Position numbers and translations under genes: made by a program
Shown: positions 42,354 to 51,772 of the stretch, in pieces
Position numbering within the stretch: position 1 is the first letter of the stretch
Layout of the letters: every line of letters begins with the position of its first letter
The notes under the pieces: generated by a model
Seen by the model: only the letters and a program-made list of their open reading frames with translations
The model's database searches: none
What the model was told of the DNA's origin: nothing
NCBI RefSeq assembly: GCF_002796985.1
Contig: NZ_PEKX01000002.1
Location: 186,001 to 250,000 of the forward strand
Direction of reading: 5' to 3'
From: Pseudomonas sp.
GTDB lineage: Bacteria; Pseudomonadota; Gammaproteobacteria; Pseudomonadales; Pseudomonadaceae
DNA length: 64,000 nt

Positions 42354-43127
42354 TTAGGGTTGCTTGCTCTTCGGGGAGCTTTTGGATCGTATATTTACAC
42401 TGCGCAGGCGTTCAACAATTAATGTCCAAGAAAAAATAGTGTTTGTTATTAGATAGCGTTTCCACATCCGGCTCGGCTCTTGAATGACCCTGTATAACCA
42501 CTCTAGTCCATGTCGCTGCATCCAATACGGCGCACGGTTAACTTTACCTGATACTACATCAAAAGTTCCTCCAACCCCCATGACAAAGATTACGCCAAGT
42601 TTATCTCTCCAGCGATTAATAAAATTCTCTTTGTTAGGCGATGTAATGGCAACAAATAATAATTTTGCACCGGACGCTCGAATTTTATCAACTACGCTAG
42701 CCTCATCTTCCCAGAAGTAACCATGGTGATATCCAGCAATTCTGAGATTGGGAAAGAGTGCTTGTGATTTCACTACTGTGGCTTCCACGACGTCCTGCTT
42801 GGCCCCCAGCAAGAATACAGAAAATCCTTCGTGTTCACTCATTGCGAGCAGTTCGTGGAAAAGGTCGATCCCTGCAACTCGCTCAGGAATCTCATAACCA
42901 AGAAAACGTGCTCCAAGAACTATACCCATACCATCAATGTTTATTATGTCACAGCATCGAACTGACTCGTTGAGTTCGGCATCTTTACGCATGTTAACTA
43001 ACTTTGCGACGTTGACTACTACATGCTGCGTGAAACGATCGGAAATAACTGCATCGCGAACCGCCTCGACTGTTTCGCTCATGCTAGCCGTATCCATCGG
43101 GCATCCTAGGAAATCAATTCTTTTCAT
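42354..43127 (-). CDS. WecG/TagA/CpsF-family glycosyltransferase
   Basis: This 257-residue enzyme belongs to the GT26 family (WecG/TagA), whose members transfer ManNAcA or ManNAc to a lipid-linked sugar. Signatures visible are VNVAKLVNMRKD, INIDGMGIVLGARFLG, LLGAKQDVVEAT and ATSPNKENFI followed by VMGVGGTFDVVSG. Because wecB and wecC in the same locus make UDP-ManNAcA, the likely reaction is ManNAcA transfer onto Und-PP-hexose made by WcaJ. This is inference. The gene overlaps the preceding one by 14 bases and ends the AT-rich block. Confidence 0.9.
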   Translation of the reverse strand: MKRIDFLGCPMDTASMSETVEAVRDAVISDRFTQHVVVNVAKLVNMRKDAELNESVRCCDIINIDGMGIVLGARFLGYEIPERVAGIDLFHELLAMSEHEGFSVFLLGAKQDVVEATVVKSQALFPNLRIAGYHHGYFWEDEASVVDKIRASGAKLLFVAITSPNKENFINRWRDKLGVIFVMGVGGTFDVVSGKVNRAPYWMQRHGLEWLYRVIQEPSRMWKRYLITNTIFSWTLIVERLRSVNIRSKSSPKSKQP

Positions 43128-44295
43128 GTTCTATCTCGGCACGGTAACGGTTATAAAAAGCTAAAGAGTAGTAGGCCCAAGCTTGGGTCCAGCGAGTGTA
43201 ATTAATACGATTGGTGATCCAGCGTGTCTTTTGATAAATAAATCTTCCGGCTTCTGGAATGTACATCTTATCAATAGCACTTCGGACGACTTTTTCGCAA
43301 AGTGCAAGATCCATGGCAGTTCCTCCTACTTCGAGTAGAGTCAAGATCGCTTGTGAGTAACTATGCATGTCGATGGGGTATAGGGTGTTGTGGTAGTAAT
43401 TAACCGTGCCATCCTGTGCGATGAAAGTATTGATATAATACGAGTAACCTTTGCGTATGCATTCATTGAACTCAGATGTTTGTAGCGTATCGCGAATGAA
43501 ACACAATGCTTCTAGATTGTAGCCGGTGTGGAATCCGTCAATAAACTGATGATGATGTCGCGAGCCATATACCCATGAGCCATCTGTATTTTGATCTTTT
43601 GTTGATTGACGTGCAATATGCAGTGCTTGCTCGATCATATTCAAATCTCCTAGCGCCTGACCAGCAAATGCGCACCATGCAGCTCCCCATAAGCTGGCAT
43701 TGTGCACTAGGGCCTTTTCGCCGGGAATATAAGCAAAGAAATCTCTACCGTCATCTGTAGAGTAGAGTTCATTGGAAATAAAGCGCGCCGCATCCAGAGC
43801 GATATCAATTAGTTTGGGGCTGTTGCTTAGTATGCCAAGCTCATAGAGTCCGCGAGCTACATAGCATGTTGTAATGATGTTAGGTTTTCCTGCTGGAACG
43901 TAAAATGCTCTGGCTTGCCAGTCAAAATTGTACCCCCAACAACTGTAAATCCACTTATGGGAATCGCTGCGAGCACCTATTACCCACTCGGAAAGTTGTC
44001 GCGCCTGCGATAAATAGGATATATCCTTAGTGCGCTTGTAATCCTCGATGAGTCCAGATATAAAGAGCCCAATTCCTTTAGGGTTTCGCTGCTTGGGCAC
44101 CAGTAGTAATTTGCGCAGATTAATAGGTGAGTGCTTTCCAAGCTGAATCCAGAATAGGCGCACCCATTTGCTTCTACGGAATGGAGTGGATTGTAGTAAC
44201 TCGCTGTTTAATGAGTCAAAAGGGTCGTGTCCTGAGAAATTTTCTGAAGCGGCAGCGCTTAGGAGGGTCGAGCATATATCTAGTTCAGAAGTCAT
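43114..44295 (-). CDS. VpsJ-like alpha/alpha-toroid polysaccharide biosynthesis protein
   Basis: The 393-residue protein looks like a six-hairpin (alpha/alpha) toroid, with repeated helix pairs and conserved aromatic motifs (WIYSCWGYNFDWQARAFYVP; HNASLWGAAWCAFAG; GSRHHHQFIDGFHTGYNLE). It resembles VpsJ of the Vibrio polysaccharide cluster and six-hairpin glycosidases. No signal peptide is seen, so it is probably cytoplasmic. Whether it is an active hydrolase, an epimerase-like enzyme or a structural helper is unknown. It starts 2 bases after the upstream GT4 stop and overlaps the WecG-type gene. Low-GC codon use fits acquisition by transfer. Confidence 0.7.
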   Translation of the reverse strand: MTSELDICSTLLSAAASENFSGHDPFDSLNSELLQSTPFRRSKWVRLFWIQLGKHSPINLRKLLLVPKQRNPKGIGLFISGLIEDYKRTKDISYLSQARQLSEWVIGARSDSHKWIYSCWGYNFDWQARAFYVPAGKPNIITTCYVARGLYELGILSNSPKLIDIALDAARFISNELYSTDDGRDFFAYIPGEKALVHNASLWGAAWCAFAGQALGDLNMIEQALHIARQSTKDQNTDGSWVYGSRHHHQFIDGFHTGYNLEALCFIRDTLQTSEFNECIRKGYSYYINTFIAQDGTVNYYHNTLYPIDMHSYSQAILTLLEVGGTAMDLALCEKVVRSAIDKMYIPEAGRFIYQKTRWITNRINYTRWTQAWAYYSLAFYNRYRAEIEHEKN

Positions 44296-44297
44296 GG

Positions 44298-45383
44298 TTA
44301 GGATCTTTTTGTGTTATTGAGTTTTGCGAATAGTTCTTTATAGTTTTTAACTGTTGATTCCTTTGAGTATTTTTCCAGAATCACTTCTCGTGTTGAGTAC
44401 GAGTTGTAGTTGGCATGAATTTTCTCTATGCATTTCAATACTTCAGATGTGGAGTATTCTTCAAATAATTCTCCAGATACTCCTGGATATATATATTCAG
44501 GGGCTGCAAATTTGTTTGGCGCGATAACTGGAACCCCGCAGGCCATGGCTTCAAGCGCAACAAGTCCCAAACTTTCAGATTTTCGTCTAGTTGGGAATAG
44601 AAGGATATCAATTTTTTCATAGAAAAGATGAATCTCTTTCTTATCGTAGCACTTGTGTACGCTTATATTGGAGCTTAGGGGAGGGGTAGATAGGTATTTT
44701 TTCGATTCGGGACCGTAATCTATACAGTGAAACTCAGTATGTACATTTCGTTGGGTTAGACTCTCGCACGAGGCCTGAGAAACCGCTAAGAAAATATCAA
44801 AACCTTTGCTTTTAGAAATGCTAGATGCATAACCAATTGAAAGCTTGTTGTAAGGGAGGGGCTTGTTGTCTGTGGGTGAGAATATATTGGTTTCTACTCC
44901 GCCACTTGGATTTACATGTATTTTATTAGTCGGGACTGATAGCGAATGATTTAGAATGCCCTTGTAATACTCGGACGGCACAATGTGCGTGAGCTCTCGG
45001 AGTTTGCCTTGGATGGTGGTTAGGAGTTTTTTTAATACCCAGTTGTTTGGTAACAGGTCTTCACCGTGCCAGTGGATTATAATTTTATTTTTATTGTTTT
45101 TCGTGGAGTATATTGCTGGAAAACAGTGAGTGACGTGATTTATGTAAATGATGTCGTGTGCAGAATATTTTGATGCAATAATCTTTAGCCACAAAAATAT
45201 ATAAGACTTTATTTTGTGGAACAGCTTGGCAGGCTTTGTGAATGAGAGGAATTTAACGGTGAAACCACATTCTTCTAAGCACTCTCCTATAGTTCTTATG
45301 TAAGAAACATATTCTGGATTTCGCCTGTCGGGATGTCCGTTGTTTATAAGTAATAGGCTGCACTTTTTAAATGGACTGGACAT
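44298..45383 (-). CDS. GT4-family glycosyltransferase
   Basis: This 361-residue GT-B glycosyltransferase should add a sugar to the lipid-linked repeat unit. The C-terminal nucleotide-sugar motif is clear (ESLGLVALEAMACGVPVIAP, the EX7E pattern), preceded by LSIGYASSISKSKGFD. An N-terminal segment HWHGEDLLP contributes to the acceptor side. I use the ATG (MSSPF...); a GTG three codons upstream is open but has poorer ribosome-site spacing. Donor and linkage cannot be told from sequence. Codon use is strongly AT-rich. Confidence 0.88.
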   Translation of the reverse strand: MSSPFKKCSLLLINNGHPDRRNPEYVSYIRTIGECLEECGFTVKFLSFTKPAKLFHKIKSYIFLWLKIIASKYSAHDIIYINHVTHCFPAIYSTKNNKNKIIIHWHGEDLLPNNWVLKKLLTTIQGKLRELTHIVPSEYYKGILNHSLSVPTNKIHVNPSGGVETNIFSPTDNKPLPYNKLSIGYASSISKSKGFDIFLAVSQASCESLTQRNVHTEFHCIDYGPESKKYLSTPPLSSNISVHKCYDKKEIHLFYEKIDILLFPTRRKSESLGLVALEAMACGVPVIAPNKFAAPEYIYPGVSGELFEEYSTSEVLKCIEKIHANYNSYSTREVILEKYSKESTVKNYKELFAKLNNTKRS

Positions 45384-45522
45384 TTTGTTCACTGCCTAAG
45401 GATTTGAGTTTGTCTGAGTGTTAATTTCGTAAGTGCTATATCAGTAGATGCGCGCATAGTACTTTCAAATAAGATGGCATTTTTCGCCGAAAGATATTTC
45501 GGCAGAATGCACGAGGTTGTTG

Positions 45523-47007
45523 TTATTTATTAAGTACAGCCAAGGCGAGTTGCTTTAGGCTGCTTTTTTCTGGGAGAGGGGATTTTGTGCCTAGCAAATA
45601 GTATGTCGCACATGTATAGAGAATGAAAAAGTATGAAGGAGACTCACGAGGTGTAGACCCTAGTCGGATAACATCTAGTTTACTCTTGTAAACAGACTGG
45701 AATGGATCTAAATAACATATCAATAGAAAGAATATAAATAGGGCGGGGAGTGCCTTGTAGTTTCTATTTTTGTATGTGTTATATAGCAAGAATGTCGCTA
45801 AGACGGTTTTTGTGATTCCAATGATAAATGGTAGTAATACGTAACCTTTATCAAAGAAGGGTATTCCTTCATTACCACCTACTAGAAATGCTGTAAGGAT
45901 CTGTATCCATGGATCTATATCTAGGTCTACGTAATTAGCCCACTGTAAATTTTCAAAGTAGAAGACTATGTTGTATCCGACGGTCACCCCTCCACCATAA
46001 TTAAGCGTTGCTGAGGCAGAATCTACACCCATAAATTTTGCTAGCAGAACGTCCTTGTAGGTGAGCGCTATTATTAAAGAAACTGTCATGGCCGATATTG
46101 CGGGAAGTGCATTTTTTTTACTGGTAGAGGAGAAGGTTAGAGTAATGATTATAATAATAGCTATTAGCATGGGTCTTAATGACATGCTAAAAATCGTGAG
46201 CAATATCATAAAAAATAGTAATTTGTATTTGCTTTTTTGTAATGCAAATATACTGCCGAACGCTGCCGACATCCCAAGCACAAGTGGCTCTCCATGGCCT
46301 CCTGTGACATCGGCATCTGTATTGGAATAGCCACCGTTTGCGCCATGTAGCAAGAAATTAATACCAAAATTTTGGCCGCGCGTGACCATTTCAAGAATCA
46401 TAATTATTATGGTTGTCACAAGTAGGCACGATAAAGAGTAATAAAGGGTTTCGCCGGCTAAGTGAGTGGTTCTATTTTTTCTTATATTGTAAATTATTAT
46501 GCTGAAAAGACATGGGGCAAGGCACCAGTTAATAAATATGTAGCTGTCAAAATTGGAGTTTATTATAGACTCCATTGAATAAATGAAAGCCCTGCCCCAG
46601 AAATAAAGAAATAGTGCTATCCAAAATATAAGTTCAGATTTTGCTAATCTATTCTGTTTGTTAGGAGATGTGATCCTGAAGATAGAGAATATTAAGAGAA
46701 TAACAAATGTTATTGGCCAGTAGGAGTTCGAAATCAAGGGGATTAGCACGCTGCCTCCCCATACCAATACCGGAAGCGACGCGCATAATATAATGAAGAG
46801 GTTCTTCGCTTTGTGAGAGATAGACGCGTAAATCAAGAAGGCAGTTGTAGTTAGTGTGACAATGTATGGGATGAAGTATTTTAAGTTGTCAGAGTCTCTG
46901 TAGCTTAGGTAGTTGCTGGATAGTATTATCCCTATAAAAAAAATTATACTTATCACTATCTTTAGTAAGGCTATCTTCTGATCTTGAAATATTATTAAGT
47001 TTTTCAT
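45523..47007 (-). CDS. wzy: Wzy-like polysaccharide polymerase
   Basis: The 494-residue protein is almost entirely hydrophobic, with about twelve membrane segments and a larger periplasmic loop around residues 200-330. This is the topology of O-antigen/EPS polymerases. No motif is strong in this very divergent family; the call rests on topology, length and position between wzx and the glycosyltransferases. It should join flipped repeat units in the periplasm. Extreme AT-richness relative to the genome marks it as part of the transferred core. Confidence 0.8.
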   Translation of the reverse strand: MKNLIIFQDQKIALLKIVISIIFFIGIILSSNYLSYRDSDNLKYFIPYIVTLTTTAFLIYASISHKAKNLFIILCASLPVLVWGGSVLIPLISNSYWPITFVILLIFSIFRITSPNKQNRLAKSELIFWIALFLYFWGRAFIYSMESIINSNFDSYIFINWCLAPCLFSIIIYNIRKNRTTHLAGETLYYSLSCLLVTTIIIMILEMVTRGQNFGINFLLHGANGGYSNTDADVTGGHGEPLVLGMSAAFGSIFALQKSKYKLLFFMILLTIFSMSLRPMLIAIIIIITLTFSSTSKKNALPAISAMTVSLIIALTYKDVLLAKFMGVDSASATLNYGGGVTVGYNIVFYFENLQWANYVDLDIDPWIQILTAFLVGGNEGIPFFDKGYVLLPFIIGITKTVLATFLLYNTYKNRNYKALPALFIFFLLICYLDPFQSVYKSKLDVIRLGSTPRESPSYFFILYTCATYYLLGTKSPLPEKSSLKQLALAVLNK

Positions 47008-47205
47008 ATATGCAATCTATTTAGGTTGTCTAGATTAAATTCCCTTTGATTGTTTTTTCGTAGTAAGACGGTGGGGAATAGATCAGAAACAGAAAGCTTT
47101 GGAGCGTCTGTGAACCTTGTCTTTACGAGTTCTCTGTCTTCATTTTTAAAATTTAAAATAGAGCATTGTTTCAATTGATTGGTTGGGGGTGTTATTAGTA
47201 GTGCT

Positions 47206-48462
47206 TTAACTTGGCGGCTTGATTACCGGGCAGGGATAATTTTTAGTATGGCTAAGCAGAGTTAGGTTTCTTAATTCTTTTCTTGCATAAGCCCGGGTTG
47301 CTATCGATCTTGTTATCGTCAGCAGCAGCATTGTGAAACAGATGATTATCAGGGAATGCTGGGGTTTTATTATGTAAAGTATCGCGGCTGTGGAGAAAAA
47401 TACTGTTGAGAGCGGTAAGTTCATTATTAGCATGAAGCGACTGCGTTCGGCCGACATTAAGATGTTTGAGTCAACAAGTGATTGAGTGCTTATGAAGTTT
47501 TGGATTACCAATATAAATAGCGTTACGGCTTGGGCGTAAGTCAGTCCTTCTTCATTGGTTGTGATTAAATATATAGCCATGAGCGAGTTTAATATTGTGG
47601 TTAATGTATTGCTAATTAGGATGTGGCGAGACATGCGAGGAATCAAGGTTTCTATATTTCCTGAAGTCGCCATTGATCTTGAAATCTCAGATATTTGATG
47701 GAGAGAAATTGCTCTTGGAATTAGTATTGCTATTGCTGAGATTGATAGAAATATGGCGATAGCTCCAGCAGTTTTGGAATCGTCAAAATGGAGTGCGAGC
47801 GGTACTATACTTAATGGAATTCCTCCGCTTAGAAAGTTTGTGAAGCCGAACTCTATTCCTTTAGGTTCAAATTTTATTGTAATGGTTCGAATTCTTTCCT
47901 TGTATAAAATAATTCCGGTATTTGCTATTCCTGCAAGAAACATTGGTAGTGATATTGCGAAAATAATTCCGAAGGTATTTTTTGTTATTGATAATGAGAT
48001 TGCGGTGGATGTGATGATAATTAGGTCGAGGGTGATAATTCTCTTGTATTTTCTTTTGGCGATCAGATAGTGTCTAGTTGTTTGGTAAGTTGTCCACCCC
48101 CCTAGGAGTAGTGATATATATACGGCATCCAGTGGTGCGTTTAGTATCTTTCCAGTAAATAAAATTATAGATACTGTGATTGCCAGTGAGATTATGCTCA
48201 TCCACGATAGATTGGCAGTTTCTTGCGCCTCAACTCTACTTGAAGCTGACTTGGGGATTCTTACTAGAATTAGCGAGGACCAACCAATGGCAGTAAAGAA
48301 TCCGGCTATCTGTGCAATAAATAGCCAGGAGGATACGGATCCCAGAGTCTCTCTGCTGAAAAACGATTGAATTATAAAGAATATTATGACTCTGTGAGCC
48401 CCGGGTAGCCCAGTAGCAAATACTGGTTCGGCTCGACTGATTATATTTCGTAAGGGGCTCAC
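47206..48462 (-). CDS. wzx: Wzx-like repeat-unit flippase
   Basis: The 418-residue protein has roughly twelve to fourteen membrane segments and the pattern of the MATE/PST polysaccharide transporter superfamily, with charged loops between helices. It should flip undecaprenyl-linked repeat units to the periplasm. Start is GTG (GTGAGCCCC). The C-terminal hydrophilic tail (SHTKNYPCPVIKPPS) is short. The assignment of Wzx here and Wzy downstream is by topology, and the two could in principle be swapped, though lengths and loops favour this reading. The 198-base gap to wzy shows nothing recognisable. Confidence 0.78.
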   Translation of the reverse strand: MSPLRNIISRAEPVFATGLPGAHRVIIFFIIQSFFSRETLGSVSSWLFIAQIAGFFTAIGWSSLILVRIPKSASSRVEAQETANLSWMSIISLAITVSIILFTGKILNAPLDAVYISLLLGGWTTYQTTRHYLIAKRKYKRIITLDLIIITSTAISLSITKNTFGIIFAISLPMFLAGIANTGIILYKERIRTITIKFEPKGIEFGFTNFLSGGIPLSIVPLALHFDDSKTAGAIAIFLSISAIAILIPRAISLHQISEISRSMATSGNIETLIPRMSRHILISNTLTTILNSLMAIYLITTNEEGLTYAQAVTLFILVIQNFISTQSLVDSNILMSAERSRFMLIMNLPLSTVFFSTAAILYIIKPQHSLIIICFTMLLLTITRSIATRAYARKELRNLTLLSHTKNYPCPVIKPPS

Positions 48463-48539
48463 GGAATTCCAGGTTTATAAGTTTTAGGTGATGGCTATGT
48501 TCTGTTTGTTTCAGAAGAACGGCATTTGTGCGCTTTCAT

Positions 48540-49778
48540 CTATTGCCAGAATCCTTTTGTGTCTATTATTGACAAGCTTTCTAGCTTATCTTTTCTGATT
48601 GTTTTGAATTCATCGTGATCAACCAGAAGGATTACAATTTCTGCTATATTTAATGCGGTATCTACATCTACAAGACTAATTTTTGACTCTAGTGATTTTG
48701 GAAGTGACTTGATATTAGGCTCAACCGCCATCAGCGCACCTGGAAAAATCTCAGAAAGTTTTTTGGCTATTCCTAGTGCAGGGCTTTCGCGTAGATCGTC
48801 AATATTTGCTTTGAAGGCTAGGCCGAAACAGGCGATTTTTGGTGAGCCTAGTTGAGATGCTGCTTCCTTTACCTTTTCGATCACCCATTCTGGTTTTTTA
48901 TCGTTTACTTCTCGTGCATTGCGTATCAATTTCGCTTGATCGGGAGTTTTGTTGACTATGAACCAAGGGTCGACAGCAATACAGTGCCCCCCTACGCCAG
49001 GCCCCGGCTGGAGGATATTGACGCGAGGATGCCGATTGGCGAGCTGAATAAGCTCCCACACATTTATATCCAACTTGTCGCAGATTATAGATAGCTCATT
49101 TGCGAAAGCGATATTTACATCGCGAAAACTGTTCTCTGTCAGCTTACACATTTCGGCGGTGCGCGCATTGGTAACAATACATTTTCCTTCGACGAATATT
49201 TTGTAAAGTGCTACTGCCGCATCTGAACACTTGGGTGTCATGCCACCGATGACACGGTCATTCTCTACCAATTCTCGCAATACTTGGCCCGGAAGGACGC
49301 GCTCGGGGCAATGGGCAATGCGAATATCCGACTCCTCCCCGTGTGTCTGGGGGAAGCTCAGGTCAGGTCGCGCTTCGGCTAGCCAAGCGGCCATTTGTTC
49401 AGTGGCACCCACTGGTGACGTGGATTCGAGTACGACCAAGTCGCCTTTCTTCAGTACTGGCGCAATGGCTCTGCTGGCTGACTCGATGTAGCTGAGATCA
49501 GGTTCATGTTGGCCCTTGAAAGGAGTCGGGACGGCAACCAGAAATGCATCTGCTGGCTCCGGAGTAATGCTTGCGCGCAAGTATCCACCACTAACTGCCG
49601 CCTGTACCACTTTGTCTAAATCGGGCTCGACAATGTGGATCTCACCACGGTTGATGGTCTCGACGGCGAGTTGATTCACATCGATGCCAATGACCCTTTT
49701 TTTCCGAGAGGCAAATACGGCGGCGGTCGGCAGGCCGATGTAGCCCAGACCTACTACCGAGATTGTCTGGTAATGCAT
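48540..49778 (-). CDS. wecC: WecC, UDP-N-acetyl-D-mannosamine dehydrogenase
   Basis: WecC oxidises UDP-ManNAc to UDP-ManNAcA using NAD. The 412-residue protein has the NAD-binding start ISVVGLGYIGLPTAAVFA, the catalytic-domain motifs LTENSFRDVNIAFANEL and GPGVGGHCIAVDPWF, and the late ACFGLAFKANIDDLRESPA, typical of UDP-sugar dehydrogenases. Gene order wecB-wecC with a WecG-type transferase in the same operon supports the ManNAc form rather than UDP-glucose dehydrogenase. Confidence 0.92.
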   Translation of the reverse strand: MHYQTISVVGLGYIGLPTAAVFASRKKRVIGIDVNQLAVETINRGEIHIVEPDLDKVVQAAVSGGYLRASITPEPADAFLVAVPTPFKGQHEPDLSYIESASRAIAPVLKKGDLVVLESTSPVGATEQMAAWLAEARPDLSFPQTHGEESDIRIAHCPERVLPGQVLRELVENDRVIGGMTPKCSDAAVALYKIFVEGKCIVTNARTAEMCKLTENSFRDVNIAFANELSIICDKLDINVWELIQLANRHPRVNILQPGPGVGGHCIAVDPWFIVNKTPDQAKLIRNAREVNDKKPEWVIEKVKEAASQLGSPKIACFGLAFKANIDDLRESPALGIAKKLSEIFPGALMAVEPNIKSLPKSLESKISLVDVDTALNIAEIVILLVDHDEFKTIRKDKLESLSIIDTKGFWQ

Positions 49779-49844
49779 GGTTGTTTCCTTCTATGGAACC
49801 GAAATTAAAAGTTGATGCGGTGGGATGTCCGGCCTGTTGGCCGC

Positions 49845-50972
49845 TTATCGGCGTGTGCGCAGAGTGTCGAGTACTCGACTGCAGGCATTGCCGTCCCCAT
49901 AGGGGTTGTGGGCAAAGCTCATGGCGCGGTAGGCATTGGGATCGGTCAGCAGGATGTTGAGCGCGCGAACGATGTTCGTGGTGTCGGTGCCCACTAGCTT
50001 GACCGTACCGGCTGTTACTGCCTCTGGGCGCTCAGTCGTATCACGCATAACCAGGACAGGCTTTCCAAGGGAGGGCGCTTCTTCCTGAATGCCACCGGAG
50101 TCCGTGAGGATGATGTGCGCGCGACTCATCAGGTAAACGAACGGCAGATAATCCAGTGGCTCTATCAAATGGATGTTGGGAATGCCGACCAACAGTCGGT
50201 TGACGGGTTCACGGACGTTGGGGTTGAGGTGGACGGGATAGATGATGTCGATCTCAGGGTGTTGCTGTGCTACTTCCATTAGGGCTTGGCATATTCGTTC
50301 GAACCCATCGCCGAAGCTTTCCCGACGGTGGCCTGTCACGAGGATGAATTTTCGATTCAGGTCAAGGTGCTTAAAAGGCTTGGCTGCCTGGGCTTGAAGT
50401 TCTGTGTCTCTGTCAAGTCTGGCCACTACATCGAGCAAGGCATCAATAACGGTGTTGCCTGTGACGATGATGGATTCCGACGCTATTCCTTCTCTCTCAA
50501 GATTGTTTTTGGATGTGCTGGTCGGAGCGAAGTGCAGATCGGCCAGAGCACCGGTAAGTTTCCGGTTTGCCTCTTCTGGCCAGGGCGAATAGAGATTCCC
50601 GGTGCGTAGGCCTGCCTCGATATGGGCTACTGGAATCTGTTGGTAGTAACAGGCCAAGCTGGCGGCAAATGTCGTGGCGGTGTCACCGTGCACGAGTACC
50701 ACATCCGGTTTATATGAGTTGAAGATGTGCTTCATGCCTTGCAGGATGGCAGTCGTTATATCAGTAAGATCCTGGCCGGGCTTCATGATGTTTAGATCGA
50801 AGTCCGGCTTGATTTCAAAAAGATCTAGGACCTGATCCAACATCTCACGATGCTGCCCAGTCACACAGACTTTGGCGTCGAAACTTTCATCATCGGCCAA
50901 CGCCAAGGCCAAAGGTGCCATTTTAATGGCTTCGGGGCGTGTGCCGAAAATACAGAGCGTTTTGATGGGCAT
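49845..50972 (-). CDS. wecB: WecB, UDP-N-acetylglucosamine 2-epimerase
   Basis: WecB converts UDP-GlcNAc to UDP-ManNAc, the substrate of WecC. The 375-residue non-hydrolysing epimerase shows FGTRPEAIKMAPL at the N terminus, VTGQHREMLDQVL, VHGDTATTFAAS, AHIEAGLRTG, VTGHRRESFG and LTDSGGIQEEAPSLGKPVLV. It is the first gene after the ops element, about 180 bases downstream of it, with rfaH just upstream. GC content is intermediate between the flanks and the AT-rich core. Confidence 0.94.
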   Translation of the reverse strand: MPIKTLCIFGTRPEAIKMAPLALALADDESFDAKVCVTGQHREMLDQVLDLFEIKPDFDLNIMKPGQDLTDITTAILQGMKHIFNSYKPDVVLVHGDTATTFAASLACYYQQIPVAHIEAGLRTGNLYSPWPEEANRKLTGALADLHFAPTSTSKNNLEREGIASESIIVTGNTVIDALLDVVARLDRDTELQAQAAKPFKHLDLNRKFILVTGHRRESFGDGFERICQALMEVAQQHPEIDIIYPVHLNPNVREPVNRLLVGIPNIHLIEPLDYLPFVYLMSRAHIILTDSGGIQEEAPSLGKPVLVMRDTTERPEAVTAGTVKLVGTDTTNIVRALNILLTDPNAYRAMSFAHNPYGDGNACSRVLDTLRTRR

Positions 50973-51151
50973 ATGCAGCTCCTGCGAAGCTATCTAATAC
51001 GTGCAAGTTGATTGTGATCTCTGCAGCTTTGGTTGCGACAAAATTATTGTGCAGAGAATAAGTTCCGAAGGCTTTTGATCTGGCGGCTATGCCGTGATTG
51101 GCGGATATTGACCAGATATCTGCTTGTCGTGACTTTTAGGCCTTAATAAGA

Positions 51152-51163
51152 CACGCTACCGCC
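51152..51163 (-). promoter_or_regulatory. ops (JUMPstart) element for RfaH-type antitermination
   Basis: The minus strand reads GGCGGTAGCGTG, identical to the core of the enterobacterial ops site, and is preceded by GG to give GGGGCGGTAGCGT as in JUMPstart. It lies in the 267-base leader between the rfaH-like gene and wecB, in the transcribed orientation. RfaH family proteins load on RNA polymerase paused at ops and carry it through long sugar operons. The rest of the leader shows no gene. Confidence 0.88.
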
Positions 51164-51239
51164 CCAGGATTGTTCGTTAACTCCTGAGACGTACATCTGG
51201 TTTTTGTATTAGAGGCTTGGTGGGTGTATTCAGAGAGGC

Positions 51240-51737
51240 TCAGCCAACTCTTAATAATCCTTTAAGTGGCGCGCTGACTTTCACCTCGCGCTGTAGCAGT
51301 CTCAGCAATATCAGCACTCTCTCCGTTCCGTCCTTGGTGAGGAAAATAGCCTCCATGCCCTGGGAACCATCCCAGTTCACAATTACTCTGTCCCCTGGCT
51401 GAAGTTCATGTTCAATGGGGCAGGCCGTATTGCGTATTCTTTCGATAATATTTATCGGGACTGGTACTGGATCCGCCCCGAAGCGGACAATCTGACTGAC
51501 TCCTCGTGTGGAGCGAATCGGCATCCAGTTATCCTGCAATGTATCCAGCTCGATAAACAGGTAACCGGGAAACAAGGGCTCTTCATGAATGCGCCATTGT
51601 CCTTTTTTCAGGCGCTCGAACTTGTGCATCGGCAGCAGGCATTCATAGCCCTGATGCTGCAGATGTTCGAGGGCACGCAAGTCCTGCTTGGGTTTGCACT
51701 GCACCAGGTACCAATGTTTCTCAGTTGTCGAGTCCAT
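51240..51737 (-). CDS. rfaH: RfaH/NusG-family transcription antiterminator
   Basis: This 165-residue NusG paralogue should bind RNA polymerase paused at ops and stop premature termination in the downstream operon. The NGN domain starts HWYLVQCKPKQDLRALEHLQ and has the family motif EPLFPGYLFIEL. The KOW domain is GDRVIVNWDGSQGMEAIFLT. It is specialised rather than the housekeeping NusG, because it is embedded in a polysaccharide locus, 35 bases after wzc and directly upstream of an ops site. This is a cis-encoded antiterminator arrangement. The ATG follows CGGAGGAAAC. Confidence 0.92.
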   Translation of the reverse strand: MDSTTEKHWYLVQCKPKQDLRALEHLQHQGYECLLPMHKFERLKKGQWRIHEEPLFPGYLFIELDTLQDNWMPIRSTRGVSQIVRFGADPVPVPINIIERIRNTACPIEHELQPGDRVIVNWDGSQGMEAIFLTKDGTERVLILLRLLQREVKVSAPLKGLLRVG

Positions 51738-51772
51738 GTTTCCTCCGGGAGGTATCTATCCTCCGGTGTCGG

